A stretch of DNA of 64,000 nt from Alisma plantago-aquatica. Its lineage: Eukaryota > Streptophyta > Magnoliopsida > Alismatales > Alismataceae. Below are positions 33,527-45,660 of the stretch, piece by piece (the stretch's first letter is position 1; each line of letters begins with the position of its first letter). Both the position numbers and the translations under genes were made by a program. Location of the stretch: positions 1,390,227,863-1,390,291,862 of the forward strand of contig OY856410.1 in NCBI GenBank assembly GCA_963693085.1, given 5' to 3'. The notes beneath the pieces are model-generated. The model made no database searches. It worked only from the letters and a program-made list of their open reading frames with translations, and was not told the DNA's origin.

Positions 33527-36210
33527 CATCTAACTGATAAGAAGTATAACAAGAGCAGATATGATATAAAGTTGTTCATACTAAGAAAACTTACCACATG
33601 TACTCAAGGCATATAACCAATCCTTTTACGGAACATGATTAACAAGATAAGATATATTGCCACATAACATGATGATCATATAAGTAACTACAAGATATAA
33701 AAAGATTAACTATGCAAGCAAGGCCTCAACCAATATCTCATGTTTAACTTAAGCAGTAATTGCTATTCGGTAGGATTACATATTATTATGCCCTGAGGAA
33801 GTGAGCCGTACCGCTCAGATCCAACCTTCGGTTGCGAAACCCAAACCGGTGCCATACAAGGTCAATGGAAGAGCCAGACTCCACGACCTCTCCGCCTTAT
33901 GGTCAATGCATGAGTACAACAAAAGCAGGACCGCAGTCTCATGCTGAAGTGCTCTTAGCCACAGTGTCAGGCTACCCTCTGCCTAGCCCACCTCGGTACA
34001 AGTCTCGGCGCTAGTGAAACTGAGCCACAGGCCTGTTCACCATGCTCTGAGCCATGAACACATTCATGCTCCTCATATCACATATCCTGAGCCATGGGCC
34101 TGTTCACCATGCTCTTATCACACTTGGGCTACGGGCCTGAATCCGCACCCTGAAGTCTACAACTGAAGTTTCACTCTTACCTCCTCACTTTAGGCTAGGA
34201 GCAACATCGCATATTCAACAATATGCACTCTGGGTTAACCCGTAGGAGAACCTGTTTCACCATCACCAATTCCTGATGATGATGGATCTATGGCCATGGC
34301 AACTACATGATATATTCCACTGTGATTAATTAGTATCTTTTATATGGATTGCAAGATTCAACCAAGTTGTATAACATGCAATTATAACAAAAGTAAACAA
34401 TATCAAACTCAACATTGTGCTTTTACTACAATTCACACCATACTGATCCATCACAAGGATCTCACATCACATGTTATCACTTGGCCTCTTGTCAATCAAT
34501 CTAGATCCATCTCAAGGATCACCACATACCATGGGATCTCAATCCCTCATCATGTAGTGCCACTGCCTCTCAAGGCTTACATCATCCTCATCATAGAATA
34601 GGAATCACATTGTACCTGTTATCTCAGTATCAAGAGTAACTATCAAGGTAGTGTTACTCATCACATATACCTCATAGCCCTTTTTCTTGGCTATGCCTCA
34701 CCTGCATGGTTAGTACGCAATAATCATAGAATGATCATGCTATCAATACAAGGTGACATCAAGGATTAGATGTACTTCCTTAATCATACATCAACTTATG
34801 ATCATAGGCATAGGGTACATCATTAAGCAATCCACGTTCCATGCTCATTATTGTCCTTAGCATTATACAGATAACCAAGGTGATCACATTCATACTTGTA
34901 GCCATGTTAAGTTAAGAGGACAAATGTTATCATAATAAATTCCATTAAGCATGCAAGGTGTCACCATCGTATTAAACAAGAATACATACAACAAATCTTC
35001 TTTCCATGATACGTAAAACCCTCACTAGAAGCACCAAGAACCCTCACCAAAAGGTTGTATCGGGCAACCTGCCCTCATCTAAAGTTGTAACGGGCAGCAC
35101 TCATCCTATCGCCCAACCCTAGCGTTCATCTCATAACGGCCGTCACACCTATCGTCCAGGCTCATGACGTTGTGTCAGGCTGGCAACACTGCGTCTAAGG
35201 TCTTCCGTGCACCTTATGCCTATCGGGCAACGGCTTGCAACGCCCGTCACAGGGAGCATATCGGGCGACACACAAGAGGGCTAAATGTGATGCCCGGCAG
35301 AGGTCCACAAGCAGCATCGATGTCAAGAGTACAACGACCACCAACACCATTAGATCAGGTGTAACTCAACTGCCACCAAGGGACTTAACGTCCAACCAAG
35401 TATACCATGGCCTATCGGCCGTCATAGGGCAAGGTAATGGTTGTGACGCCCGTCACCAACAGGGACCAAAGAGGGGTATCGTCCACTCTTGTGTCATCCA
35501 AGGTGTTAGGTCAAGAGGGTTGTCGGGCATCACCTCCCCAACTCAAAACATCCAAGGTGCTAACCCACAAGATCGTCACAAGGCACCAAACCCTAGAGGG
35601 TCAAGGAGATGGCTCACCTCAATCAACTAGGAAAGAGCGGTCTTGCACACCACCTATCACCCATCGGGCAACACAAGAACAAACCCTAAACAAGGTCCAC
35701 AACAACCAAGCTAACCCTTCAAGTCCATGGTGAGAGGAGAGTGTTGCTCAAGCAACTAGAACACAAGCTCACCCCAATCGACCAAAAGAGAGAGAGGGGT
35801 GTTGCTCATGATACTAGGAGCTTAAACTCACTCCTCTAGACCAAGGAGAGAAAGGAATATTGCTCACCAAGAAACCCTAGATCGCAAGGATCGGCCAATA
35901 TGGATACTTAAGCAAGAAAACCAAACTAACTACAACATAGCCGACATGATTATAGCAACATATAAGAACATGAAAAGAGAGTAGTGTAGTTAGGTTTAGG
36001 AGTTATGTAACCCGCCTTAAGCAAGCTCCAAGATCCTAGCTCCAAGCACCACCAAGCAAGGAAGAAGGAGACTCCAAGGATATCGGCCACCAGGCTTGCT
36101 CCTCCAAGGGGTATCGGCCACCAACTTGCAAAGGAGAAGGGTGTGTCGTGCACACCAAGGAGAGGGAGACTAAAGAGCTAAAAGGGATCCTTTGCAAAGA
36201 AAGGGAAACA

Positions 36211-36220
36211 CATATATAGA
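36211..36220 (-). promoter_or_regulatory. Element B left-LTR TATA box
   Basis: The minus strand reads TCTATATATG about 625 nt from the LTR start. The right LTR has it at 45023-45032 at the same depth. Confidence 0.7.
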
Positions 36221-36853
36221 AGGAAAGGGAGGAGAAAACAAGGTAGAACCAAGAAAGGTGTCGCATACCTAGGGACACTTGTCCTAGTGCACGATCCACC
36301 ACTCTAGCAAGCCCTAAATACATGTCCAAGGCCATTGCCACATGCAAGCATCATGCACCAAGTGTCCACTAGTGGTGACACAAATGAGGTCAAAGCTAGG
36401 TCAAAGGTCAAGGGCGACACACTACGGCGACACAACCCCAACATGGCCGACACACATGGGCGATAAACCACCAGGGCGACACAAACCCTGGGCGCCACAA
36501 GCTCAGGCCGACACAGCTTGCTCTTGCCCGACACAGGGCACAAAGAAGCAAAGGCAACACTCAACAAGGCCCAACACGCTCAACCAGGCCCAAAAGAACT
36601 CCAAGCAATGAGCCCAAACCTTCCTCTCTACACTAGAGGAAGCAAAGAGAGAGAGGAACACCTCACAAGGTGGCAAAATTGCCCACAAACCCTAGACTTG
36701 GGCTATTTGCAAGTAGAACCTCCAACTCTCAACAAAGCACTACCAAACCCTAATCACCACTAAAGGTGATTAGCAAGCACCAAAGCACCAAGGTTAAGCA
36801 AAGCAAACATGGTAAACCCTAAACGAAGGTCAGGGTCCTTATAGACTAACCCC

Positions 36854-37312
36854 CTACAAAGGGATTTCGTCCCCGAAATCCGAAGAGAAAAGCGAGGGAT
36901 ATTTCCTCCTCATCTCTTCCTCAAGCTCCCGTGTGGCTTCCTGAATGCCATGATGATGCCAAATAACCTTCACAATAACCAGGTCGTTCCTCTTCAGCTT
37001 CTTAACTCTTCTGCCAAGGATCGCCACAGGACCTTCCTCGTAGGTCACATCTTCATCAAGCTCAACCTCAACTGGTTGTATCACTGTTCCCGAGTCTGGA
37101 TGACTTTTCTTCAGCATACTGACATGGAACACTGGATGTAACCGGTGCAACTCTGGAGGCAATTCTAACTTGTATGCTACCTTACCAACACGTGCTATGA
37201 CTGGGTAAGGCCCCATATACCTGGGTGCAAGCTTACCCTTCCGGCCAAACCTCATCACACCTTTCCACGGTGAGAGTTTAAGATACACTTTGTCTCCTAC
37301 CTGGAACTCCAA
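36854..37312 (-). pseudogene. Element B pol end: GPY/F-type module and chromodomain-like tail
   Basis: 153 codons with FQVGDKVYLKLSPWKGVMRFGRKGKLAPRYMGPY, HPVFHVSMLKKSHPDSG and a C-terminal IWHHHGIQEATRELEEEMRRKYPSLF. In chromoviruses this tail helps direct integration to heterochromatin. It is in a different frame from the integrase core because about 10 bp is missing near 37445-37455, where A keeps the SPLCW-type block. Confidence 0.88.
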
Positions 37313-37566
37313 AGGTCGTCGGCGATTGTCTGCATAAGACTTCTACCTGTCCTGTGCTGCTTTCAACTGTTGATGTATCACCTTGATCTTTTCTGTTGTC
37401 TGTTGTACTAACTCAGGACCCAAAAGCTGATACTCACCGGACACATAGGAGATATGCACTTCCTTCCATACAAAGCCTCATAAGGAGCCATATCAATGCT
37501 CCGCTGATAACTGTTGTTGTAGGCAAACTCTATCAAACTGAGATGTATATCCCAACTGCCTAGGAA

Positions 37567-38250
37567 CTACAAAACACAAGCTCGAAGGAGATCTTCCAAA
37601 ATCTGAATAGTCCTCTCAGACTGTCCATCTGTCTGCGGGTGGAAGGCGGTACTGAACCTCAACTGCGTTCCCAACGCTTTGTGCAACTGTTCCCAGAAAC
37701 GACTCATGAATTGAGGGCCTCTGTCAGAAACTATCGTTGTTGGCACACCGTGCAAACGTACTATCTCATCCACATACACTTGAGCGAGCTTTTCAGCTGT
37801 ATACATCGTCTTCACATGTATGAAATGGGCAGACTTTGTCAATCTGTCCACTATCACCCAAATGGAATCATGATTCCTAGTTGTGCTGGGTAGACCAACT
37901 ACGAAATCCATGGTTATATGATCCCATTTCCACTGCGGTATCGGCAGGGGTTGCAACGTACCTGTCGGCTTCTGATGCTCAACCTTGACTTGCTGACATA
38001 CCGCACATCTAGCTACAAACTCAGCTACATCTTTCTTCAAACCGGGCCACCAATATAAGTCCTTCAGACTATGATACATCTTGGTGACACATGGATGCAT
38101 AGCATACATCGACGTGTGTGCTTCCTTGAGCACTAACTTCCTCAGATCATCAACATCGGGAACCACCATCCTATCACGATAACAAACTAGCCCATCCTCG
38201 GACTCATGGAACCCGTCACGCTTTTTGCTACCAAACTCTGATTTGATCAA
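37567..38250 (-). pseudogene. Element B pol: integrase
   Basis: 228 open codons. HHCC zinc domain (EAHTSMYAMHP...CAVCQQVK), core with MDFVVGLPSTTRNHDS, IVDRLTKSAHF, IVSDRGPQF and FHPQTDGQSERTIQ; the DDE acids are all present. The zinc-domain His pair is kept although HPG is changed to HPC. The most intact catalytic domain in the window. Confidence 0.92.
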
Positions 38251-38538
38251 CTGTACTGCATCATCTGTCTGCTGTGCATCTTTGATCTGTTATCTCAGTG
38301 TAGGCTTGACTTGCATCTGAGCTAAAAGTCCATCTAGCAAGGAAACTTCCATCTGTACATTCATCTGCCGCAAGGAAACAAACATATCCCGTCTATGGCA
38401 TACCAGAGAACTCAATTGTGTCTTCTTTGAAGAAAGAGAAGAAGAATTTCATCTAAGCGCATCAGCTACCACATTCACCTTACCAAGATGATACTCGATA
38501 GTGCAGTCGTAATCATTGATCAACTCCATCCATCGGCG
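38251..38538 (-). pseudogene. Element B pol: RNase H end and linker to integrase
   Basis: Same frame as its neighbours, with three stops. It carries [22 protein letters not shown] and [15 protein letters not shown]. This linker is the site homologous to the one where B entered A. Confidence 0.8.
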
Positions 38539-39102
38539 CTATCGCATGTTCAAATCATGCTGCGAAAAGATATACTTTAGATTCTTATGATCCGTAAAGA
38601 TCTGACACACTTCCCCATACAAATAGTGTCTCCAAATCATTAACGCATGAACCACAACTGCCAACTCCAAGTCATGAGTCGGATAGTTCTCCTCGTGTTT
38701 CTTAAGCTGTCGCGAAGCAAAAGAGACCACATGATCTTCCTGCATCAGCACCCAACCTAAACCTTTCTTGGAAGCATCACAGAAAACAACATAGCCCTTC
38801 CCAGGCTCTGGCAGGATTAACACTAGAGCACTGGTCAGCTTCTCCTTCAGGCTCTGGAAAGCTTGTTGACATCGATCATCCCAAATGAAAGGTACATCCT
38901 TCCTAGTCAACTTCATCATTGGCAACACAATCGTACTGAAGTCCTTGATAAACCTCCAGTAGTATCCTGCTAAACCTAGCAAACTACGAACTTCTATCGG
39001 TGTCTTCGACTGTTCCCATTCCGCAACGGATTCCACCTTCTTCGGGTCCACTTTGACTCCTTCAGCAGATATCACATGACCTAAGAAAGTCACTTCTTCC
39101 AA
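38539..39102 (-). pseudogene. Element B pol: RT thumb and RNase H
   Basis: 188 open codons: [50 protein letters not shown] (RNase H first Asp), [16 protein letters not shown] (Glu) and [10 protein letters not shown] (Asp). One stop separates it from the RT core. Confidence 0.92.
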
Positions 39103-39504
39103 CTAGAACTCACACTTGCTGAACTTGACATACAACTGATGTTGGTGAAGAAGAGTCAACGCTCGTCGAAGATGTTGCTCATGCTCTTGCCTATCCTGAC
39201 TGTAGATCAAGATGTCATCTATAAAGACTACAACAAACTGATCTAGGAACGGACGGAACACTCTATTCATCAGGTCCATGAAAGCAGCAGGTGCATTGGT
39301 TAGCCCGAACGACATATCCACGAACTCGAAGTGACCATACCTTGTCCTGAAAGCTGACTTTGGTATGTCATCCGCCTTTATCCTCAACTGATGATATCCA
39401 GACTGTAGATCGATCTTTGAAAACACTATAGCGCCACGCAACTGGTCGAACAGATCATCTATCCTCGGTAACGGGTACTTGTTCTTGATCGTAACCTTGT
39501 TCAA
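39103..39504 (-). pseudogene. Element B pol: reverse transcriptase core
   Basis: 134 open codons with [30 protein letters not shown] (catalytic Asp), [15 protein letters not shown] and the FIDDILIYS catalytic loop. This is the part missing from element A. The preceding RT fingers (39505-39800) lie in the same frame with stops. Confidence 0.93.
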
Positions 39505-39804
39505 CTGCCGTTAGTCTATACACAACCGCATCGAACCATCCTTCTTCTTGACGAACAACACTGGAGCACCCCAAGGCGACGTACTCGGTCTAATGAAACC
39601 CTTGTCCAGCAACTCTTACAACTACTTCTTAAGCTCTGCCATCTCCACTGGAGCCATCTTGTACGGTGTTTGTGCAACTGGCTGAGTTCCTGGAACCAGA
39701 TTGATCTCGAAATCAATCTCTCCGGGCGGAGGAACAACATGAAACTCTTTCGGAAACACATATGCAAACTCTCGGACAACTGGCACCTCTTCAAGGCTAA
39801 TACC

Positions 39805-40395
39805 TTATGCCTTGGTATCCACAATAGTATCCACAACGTGAGCTAAGAACGCCTCACATCCCTTCCGTAGCAACTTCTCTACCACCATAGCTGATACCAG
39901 ACACGTCAGAAGAATCTTCCTATCCCCTTGGAAGACCCACTTCTCTCCAGCATCATCAAACACAGCCTGCTTTGAACCGCAGTCCAAAACAACCTTATAC
40001 TTTTCTAAGGTATCCATCCCAAGGATGACATCAAAACCATTCATATCAAGTGGCATGAGTTCCACTTGAATGCAGTGTCCCGAGAAAGACAAGACACAAG
40101 ATGGACACTCTTCTCGAAGCATCGAGGAACCAGCAAGAGGGGTTTCTAACAACAAAATATCTTTCTTACAGCTAACAGGTAAACGATAGTTCTCAAGCAT
40201 ACTATAGGCGATAAAAGAGTGTGTAGCACATGGGTCAACCAGCATAGATATAAATAAAAAAGAAGACATATCAGAATTAAATAACTCCATCTGACCTGTC
40301 ACCACTCGCGGGTTGACTATCGCCTCCGGCTGACTCATAGCATAGAATCGAGTCGTTGCTTGCTGTCCACGACCTCTACTTCCTTGAGCAGACAA
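39805..40395 (-). pseudogene. Element B aspartic protease region
   Basis: 197 codons. The retropepsin site reads LVDPCATHSFIA where D(S/T)GA is expected, so the Asp is kept but the glycine is changed to Cys, probably inactivating. GFDVILGMDTLEKY and VVLDCGSK are the usual downstream landmarks of Tekay protease. Confidence 0.85.
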
Positions 40396-40470
40396 TCCAG
40401 CTTGAGACGCTTGACCGCGTCCTCGTCCTCTTCTACCACTGGGCTTCTATCTATCTGACCCTTGCTGATT

Positions 40471-41544
40471 CTACCTCAGCTGCTGCGTCACTTCAACATC
40501 TCTATTCAGGCAGTTGAACCTCCAATGCCTGATCTGACCACACAGATGGCATGCTCTATCATCAACCTGTGGTCTAGATGGCTCTGTCACTGCCACAGAA
40601 GTTGTACTGTGTTCTTTTGATGGTGAAGAAACATAACCTCTTCCCTTACTTGGAGACCACTGAGAGGGTATACCAGGACTTCTCATTGCTAACGGTGCCA
40701 CAAACCTTTGCTTCTTGAAGCCACCATACCTCTGTCCCTGGAACTGAGCAGGTCTCTTCTTATCCATAGACTCTCTCTTTTCCCTTACTGACCGTTCGAT
40801 CCTCCAGACGGATTCCACAAATGTAGCAAACCGGTCTCGATTCTCCAACGTGGAAACAGGTGTTGTCAGCTCAGAACTCAAACCTTTCTTAAAATGTCTG
40901 ATCCGCTCTTCATTCGTCGTTGCCATGTGAGGATAAAACCTCAGCAAATCCATGAACTTGGCTTAATACTCGGTGATATTCATTGTTCCTTGTCGCAGGC
41001 TCTCAAACTGACTGATCTTCTCATCCAGATACATCTTCGGGAAGTATTTGCTGACGAATTTGCGTCGAAAAACTTCCCAACAGATCACCTCACTAGGCCG
41101 CTTCTCCTCCTCGATGGTCCACCAGTGACCAGCACTACCTTTCAGAAGGTAGAGAGCGTGCTTTACTTTGTCTGCTTCGGGAATGTCAAGGATCCGGAAA
41201 GCCTTCTCAAGACTTGTCAGCCACAGATCTGCATTTGTTGGATCAGTCGTTCCATCATAATCCGAAGCTTCGACTCGGCGAAGCCGCTCGAAGGTCTTCC
41301 CAATGCTCGATGCTTCTCCATGGGGAGCCTATGCTCGTGGAGGAGGCACTAGCAATCGCTCAACCATGAGATTCATCATAGCCATCATCTACCCCACAAG
41401 CTGTTGATAGGTAGGATGTTCAAGAATGGCTGGGTCAGGTTGGGGGACCTCAGGCACCCGATCTTCATGTGCCTGTCCTACAACTCCATCAACCGATGCA
41501 ACATCGCTATGCTCAGCAGCATGTCCTTCATGGTTTCCAGACAT
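40471..41544 (-). pseudogene. Element B gag
   Basis: From the ATG at 41544 to the stop at 40471, 358 codons in one frame with three stops, two of them TAG where CAG is expected. Contains the LTR-gag core (WLTSLEKAFRILDIPE, HWWTIEEEKRP, FPKMYLDEKISQFESLRQG, FYPHMAT) and a zinc knuckle CHLCGQIRHWRFNC whose central Gly-His spacing is altered. Capsid/nucleocapsid protein in the active ancestor. Confidence 0.85.
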
Positions 41545-41653
41545 CTTGGCTTTTCTTCCGCTGAGGGCAGAAGACGTTTGTAAGTAAATCTGGAAAACTC
41601 ATAAGAACAAACTCAACCTAGTCCTAAATCCCTGTAGACTCAGCGAACCTAGG

Positions 41654-41665
41654 GCTCTGATACCA
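41654..41665 (-). other. Element B primer-binding site (tRNA-iMet)
   Basis: The minus strand reads TGGTATCAGAGC, 6 nt inside the right LTR edge (41672). It sets the orientation as minus. Confidence 0.9.
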
Positions 41666-42241
41666 AAAACTTGTGGAAACACATCCCACTATCACACAGA
41701 CAGCGAGGTGTTACGCAAAAACGTGCGGAAATCACAATAACCACAGATTACCAAAAACACAGGTTAATTAAAATCGATTGCGGAAAACTAATAAACTGAG
41801 AAACTATTACATTCCAGTCCACATCCTGCAAAGAAACATGTTATATAAACATATACCAGCCTTGATACATGTCTACAGCTGAGGGAAACAACTGTCTAAC
41901 CATCACATGAGTTCATGACTTGTTTATATGTACATAAAGGCCCACATCCGACCAACAACAGGATATTCAAAAAATCGATGGCTATACATCCTGAAACAAC
42001 GTCAAAACACCTCCAAGGACCTGAGAGTACAGGGATGACTCTAAGACTCTACTGCAAAACATCCAAAACAGCAGCATATCCATCGCTTGCCTTCTACTGT
42101 TCTTCTTGCTGCTCGGCTGCAACCCCACGACCACCATCACGCCTAGCTCGACTGCCTAAAAAGGGTGTAAACCAGCGGGGTGAGACAATTGATCATTATC
42201 CCAGAGAAAAACATAACTGCCCGCCGAGACTACAAAACCTC

Positions 42242-42243
<2 letters not shown>

Positions 42244-42322
<79 letters not shown>
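42244..42322. repeat. (AT)n microsatellite in B right LTR
   Basis: 79 bp of uninterrupted AT, the longest such run in the window. It creates a meaningless Ile-Tyr open frame on both strands. Confidence 0.95.
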
Positions 42323-42323
<1 letters not shown>

Positions 42324-45022
42324 CAGCTAACCGATAAGAAGTATAACAAGAGCACATATAATATAAAGTTGTTCATACTAAGCAAACTTACCAGATGTAC
42401 TCTAGGCATATAACCAATCCTTTTACGGAACATGATTAACAAGATAACATATATTGCCACACAACATGATGATCATATAAGTAACTGCAAGATATAACAA
42501 GATTAACTATGAAAAAAAGGCCTCAACCAATATTTCATGTTTAACATAAGCAGTAATTGCTATTCGGCTGGATTACGTATTATTATGCCCTGAGGAAGTG
42601 AGCCATACCGCTCAGATCCAACCTTCGGTTGTGAAACCCAAACCGGTGCCATACAAGGTCAATGGAAGAGCCGGACTCCACGACCTCTCCGCCTCATGGT
42701 CAGTGCATGAGTACAACACAAGCAGGACCGCAGTCTCATGCTGAAGTGGTCTTAGGTACACGATCAGGCTACCCTCTGCCTAGCCCGCCTCGGTACAGGT
42801 CTCGGCGCTAGTGAAACTGAGCCACATTCCTATTCACCGTGCTCTAAGCCATGAACACATTCATGATCCTCATATCACATATCCTGAGCCATGGGCCTAT
42901 TCACCATGCTCTTATCACAATTAGGCTATGGGCCCGAATCCGCACCCTGGAGTCTACAACCGAAGTTGCACTCTTACCTCCTCACTTTAGGCTAGGAGCA
43001 ACCTCGCATATTCAACAATATGCGCTCTGGGTTAACCCGTAGGAGAACCCGTTTCACCATCACCAATTCCTGACGATGATGGATCTATGGCCAGGGCAAC
43101 TACATGATATATTCCACTGTGATTAATTAGTATTTTTTATATGGATTGCAAGATTCAACCAAGTTGTATAACATGCAATTATAACAAAAGTAAACAATAT
43201 CAAACTCAACATTGTGCTTTTACTACAATTCACACCATACTGATCCATCACAAGGATCTCACATCACATGTTATCACTTGCCCTCATGCCAATCAATCTA
43301 GATCCATCTCAATGATCACCACATACCATGGGATCTCAATCCCTCATCACGTAGTGCCACTGCCTCTCGAGGCTTACATCATCCTCATCATAGAATAGGA
43401 ATCACATTGTACCTGTTATCTCAGTATCAAGAGTAACTATCAAGGTAGTGTTACTCATCACATATACCTCATAGCCCTTTTTCTTGGCTATGCCTCACCT
43501 GCATGGTTAGTACGCAATAATCATAGAATGATCATGCTATCAATATAAGGTGACATGAAGGATTAGATGTACTTCCTTAATCATCCATCAACTTATGATC
43601 ATAGGCATTGGGTACATCATTAAGCAATCCACGTTACATGCTCATTATTGGCATTAGCATTATACAAATAACCAAGGTAATCACATTCATACTTGTAGCC
43701 ATGTTAAGTTAAGAGGACAAACATTATCATAATAAATGCCATTAAGCATGCAAGGGGTCACCATCGTGTTAAACAAGAATACATACAACAAATCTGCTTT
43801 CCATGATACGTAAAAACCCTCATTGGAAGCACCTAGAACCCTCACCAAAAGGTTGTATCGGGCAGCCTTCCCTCATCTAAAGCTGTAACGGGCTGCACTC
43901 ATCCTATCGCCCAACCCTAGCGTTCATCTCATAACATCCGTCACACCTATCGGCCAGGCTCACGACGTTGTGTCAGGCTGGCAACGCTGCGTCTAAGGTC
44001 TTTCGTGCACCTTATGCCTATCGGGAAACGGCTTGCAACGCCCGTCACAGGGAGCATATTGGGCGACACACAAGAGGGCTAAACGTGACGCCCGTCACAG
44101 GTCCACAAGCAGCGTCGATCTCAAGAGTACAACGACCACCAACAACATTAGATCAGGTGTAACTCAACTGCCACCAATGGACTTAACGTCCAGCCAACTA
44201 TACCATGGCCTATCGGCCGTCAGAAGGCAAGGTAATGGTTGTGACACCCGTCACCAACAGGGACCAAAGAGGGGTATCGTCCACTCATGTGTCATCCAAG
44301 GTGTTAGGTCAAGAGGGCTGTCGGGAAACACCTCCCCAACTCAAAACATCCAAGGTGCTAACCCACAAGATCGTCACAAGGCACCAAACCCTAGAGGGTC
44401 AAGAAGATGGCTCACCTCAATAAACTAGGAAAGAGTGGTCTTGGACACCACCTATCACCCATCAGGAAACACAACAACAAACCCTAAACAAGGTCCACAA
44501 CAACCAAGCTCACCCTTCAAGTCCATGGTGAGAGGAGAGTGTTGCTCAAGCAACTAGAACACAAGCTCACCTCAATCGACCAAGAGAGAGAGAGGGGTGT
44601 TGCTCATGATACTAGGAGCTTAAACTCACTCTTCTAGACCAAGGAGAGAAAGGAGTATTGCTCACCAAGAAACCCTAGATCTCAAGGATCGGCCAACATG
44701 GATACATAAGCAAGAAAACCAAACTAACTACAACACATCCGACATGATTATAGCAACATATAAGAACATGAAAAGAGAGTAGTGTAGTTAGGGTTAGGAG
44801 TTATGTAACCAACCTTAAGCAAGCTCCAAGCTCCAAGCTCCAAGCTCCTAGCTCCAAGCACCACCAAGCAAGGAAGAAGGAGACTCCAAGGATATCGACC
44901 ACCAGGCTTGCTCCTCCAAGGGGTATCAACCACTAACTTGCAAAGGAGAAGGGTGTGTCGTGAACATCAAGGAGAGGGAGACTAAAGAGCTAAAAGGGAT
45001 CCTTTGCAAAGAAAGGGAAACA

Positions 45023-45032
45023 CATATATAGA
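45023..45032 (-). promoter_or_regulatory. Element B right-LTR TATA box
   Basis: TCTATATATG on the minus strand, the counterpart of 36211-36220. As part of the 5' LTR this would be the promoter driving gag-pol. Confidence 0.7.
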
Positions 45033-45660
45033 AGGAAAGGGAGGAGAAAACAAGGTAGAACCAAGAAAGGTGTCGCCTACCTAGGGACACTTGTCCTAGT
45101 GCACGATCCACCACTCTAGCAAGCCCTAAACACATGTCCAAGGTCATTGCCACATGAAAGCATCATGCACCAAGTGTCCACTAGTGGTGACACACACAGG
45201 GTCAAACCTAGGTCAAAGGTCAAGGGTGACACACTAGGGCGACAAAACCCCAACATGGCCGACACACATGGGCGATACACCACCAGGGCGACACAAACCC
45301 TGGGCGCCACTAGCTCAGGCTGACACAACTTCCTCTTGCCCGACACAGGGCACAAAGAAGCAAAGGCAACACTCAACAAGGCCCAAAAAGCTCAACGAAG
45401 CCCAAAAGAACTCCAAGAAACGAGCCCAAACCTTCCTCTCTACACTAGAGGAAGCAAAGAGAGAGAGGAACACCTCACAAGGTGGCAAACTTGCCCACAA
45501 ACCCTAGACTTGGGCTACTTTCAAGTAGCACCTCCAACTCTCAACAAAGCACAACCAAACCCTAATCACCACCAAAGGTGATTAGCAAGCACCAAAGCAC
45601 CAAGGTTAAGCAAAGCAAATAGGGTAAACCCTAAACGAAGGTCAGGGTCCTTACACCAAC

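Larger units (their letters stand above)
32905..36843 (-). repeat. Element B 3' LTR (3939 bp)
   Basis: It starts TATGGCAACAC (ancestral TGTGG) and ends GGTCCTTATA (ancestral TTACA), so both terminal dinucleotides have a transition. It is the partner of 41672-45655. Confidence 0.9.
32905..45655 (-). mobile_element. Tekay/Del-like Ty3/gypsy chromovirus B (inner, full length)
   Basis: LTRs are at 32905-36843 and 41672-45655, with the interior at 36844-41671 (4828 bp). PBS, gag, protease, RT, RNase H, integrase and chromodomain-like tail are all present in this order on the minus strand. The target duplication is CCAAC (32900-32904, 45656-45660; also 30578-30582 in the extra copy). Insertion split element A between RNase H and integrase, so B is younger than A. 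Gag and most of pol share one frame, broken by several stops (many explicable as C-to-T changes) and one frameshift after integrase. Confidence 0.92.
41672..45655 (-). repeat. Element B 5' LTR (3984 bp)
   Basis: It starts TGTGGAAACACATCCC and ends GGTCCTTACA, with intact TG...CA ends. It contains a TATA box (45023-45032, minus), an (AT)n run and a local CTCCAAG tandem (about 44823-44850) that is shorter in the left LTR. Confidence 0.92.

Noticed and set aside
35164..35733. Overlapping plus-strand frames of 66-131 codons in B's left LTR (same in the right LTR at 43968-44428)
   Set aside because: Antisense to the element, present in both LTRs with differing residues, low-complexity translation and no domain. 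GC-rich LTR motif array explains the openness.
39516..39836. 106-codon minus-strand frame in element B
   Set aside because: It is the wrong frame over the RT fingers region; the true frame carries the RT landmarks with stops.
42244..42322. Open frame of Ile-Tyr repeats spanning 41915-42337
   Set aside because: It is created by an AT microsatellite inside an LTR and is open on both strands.
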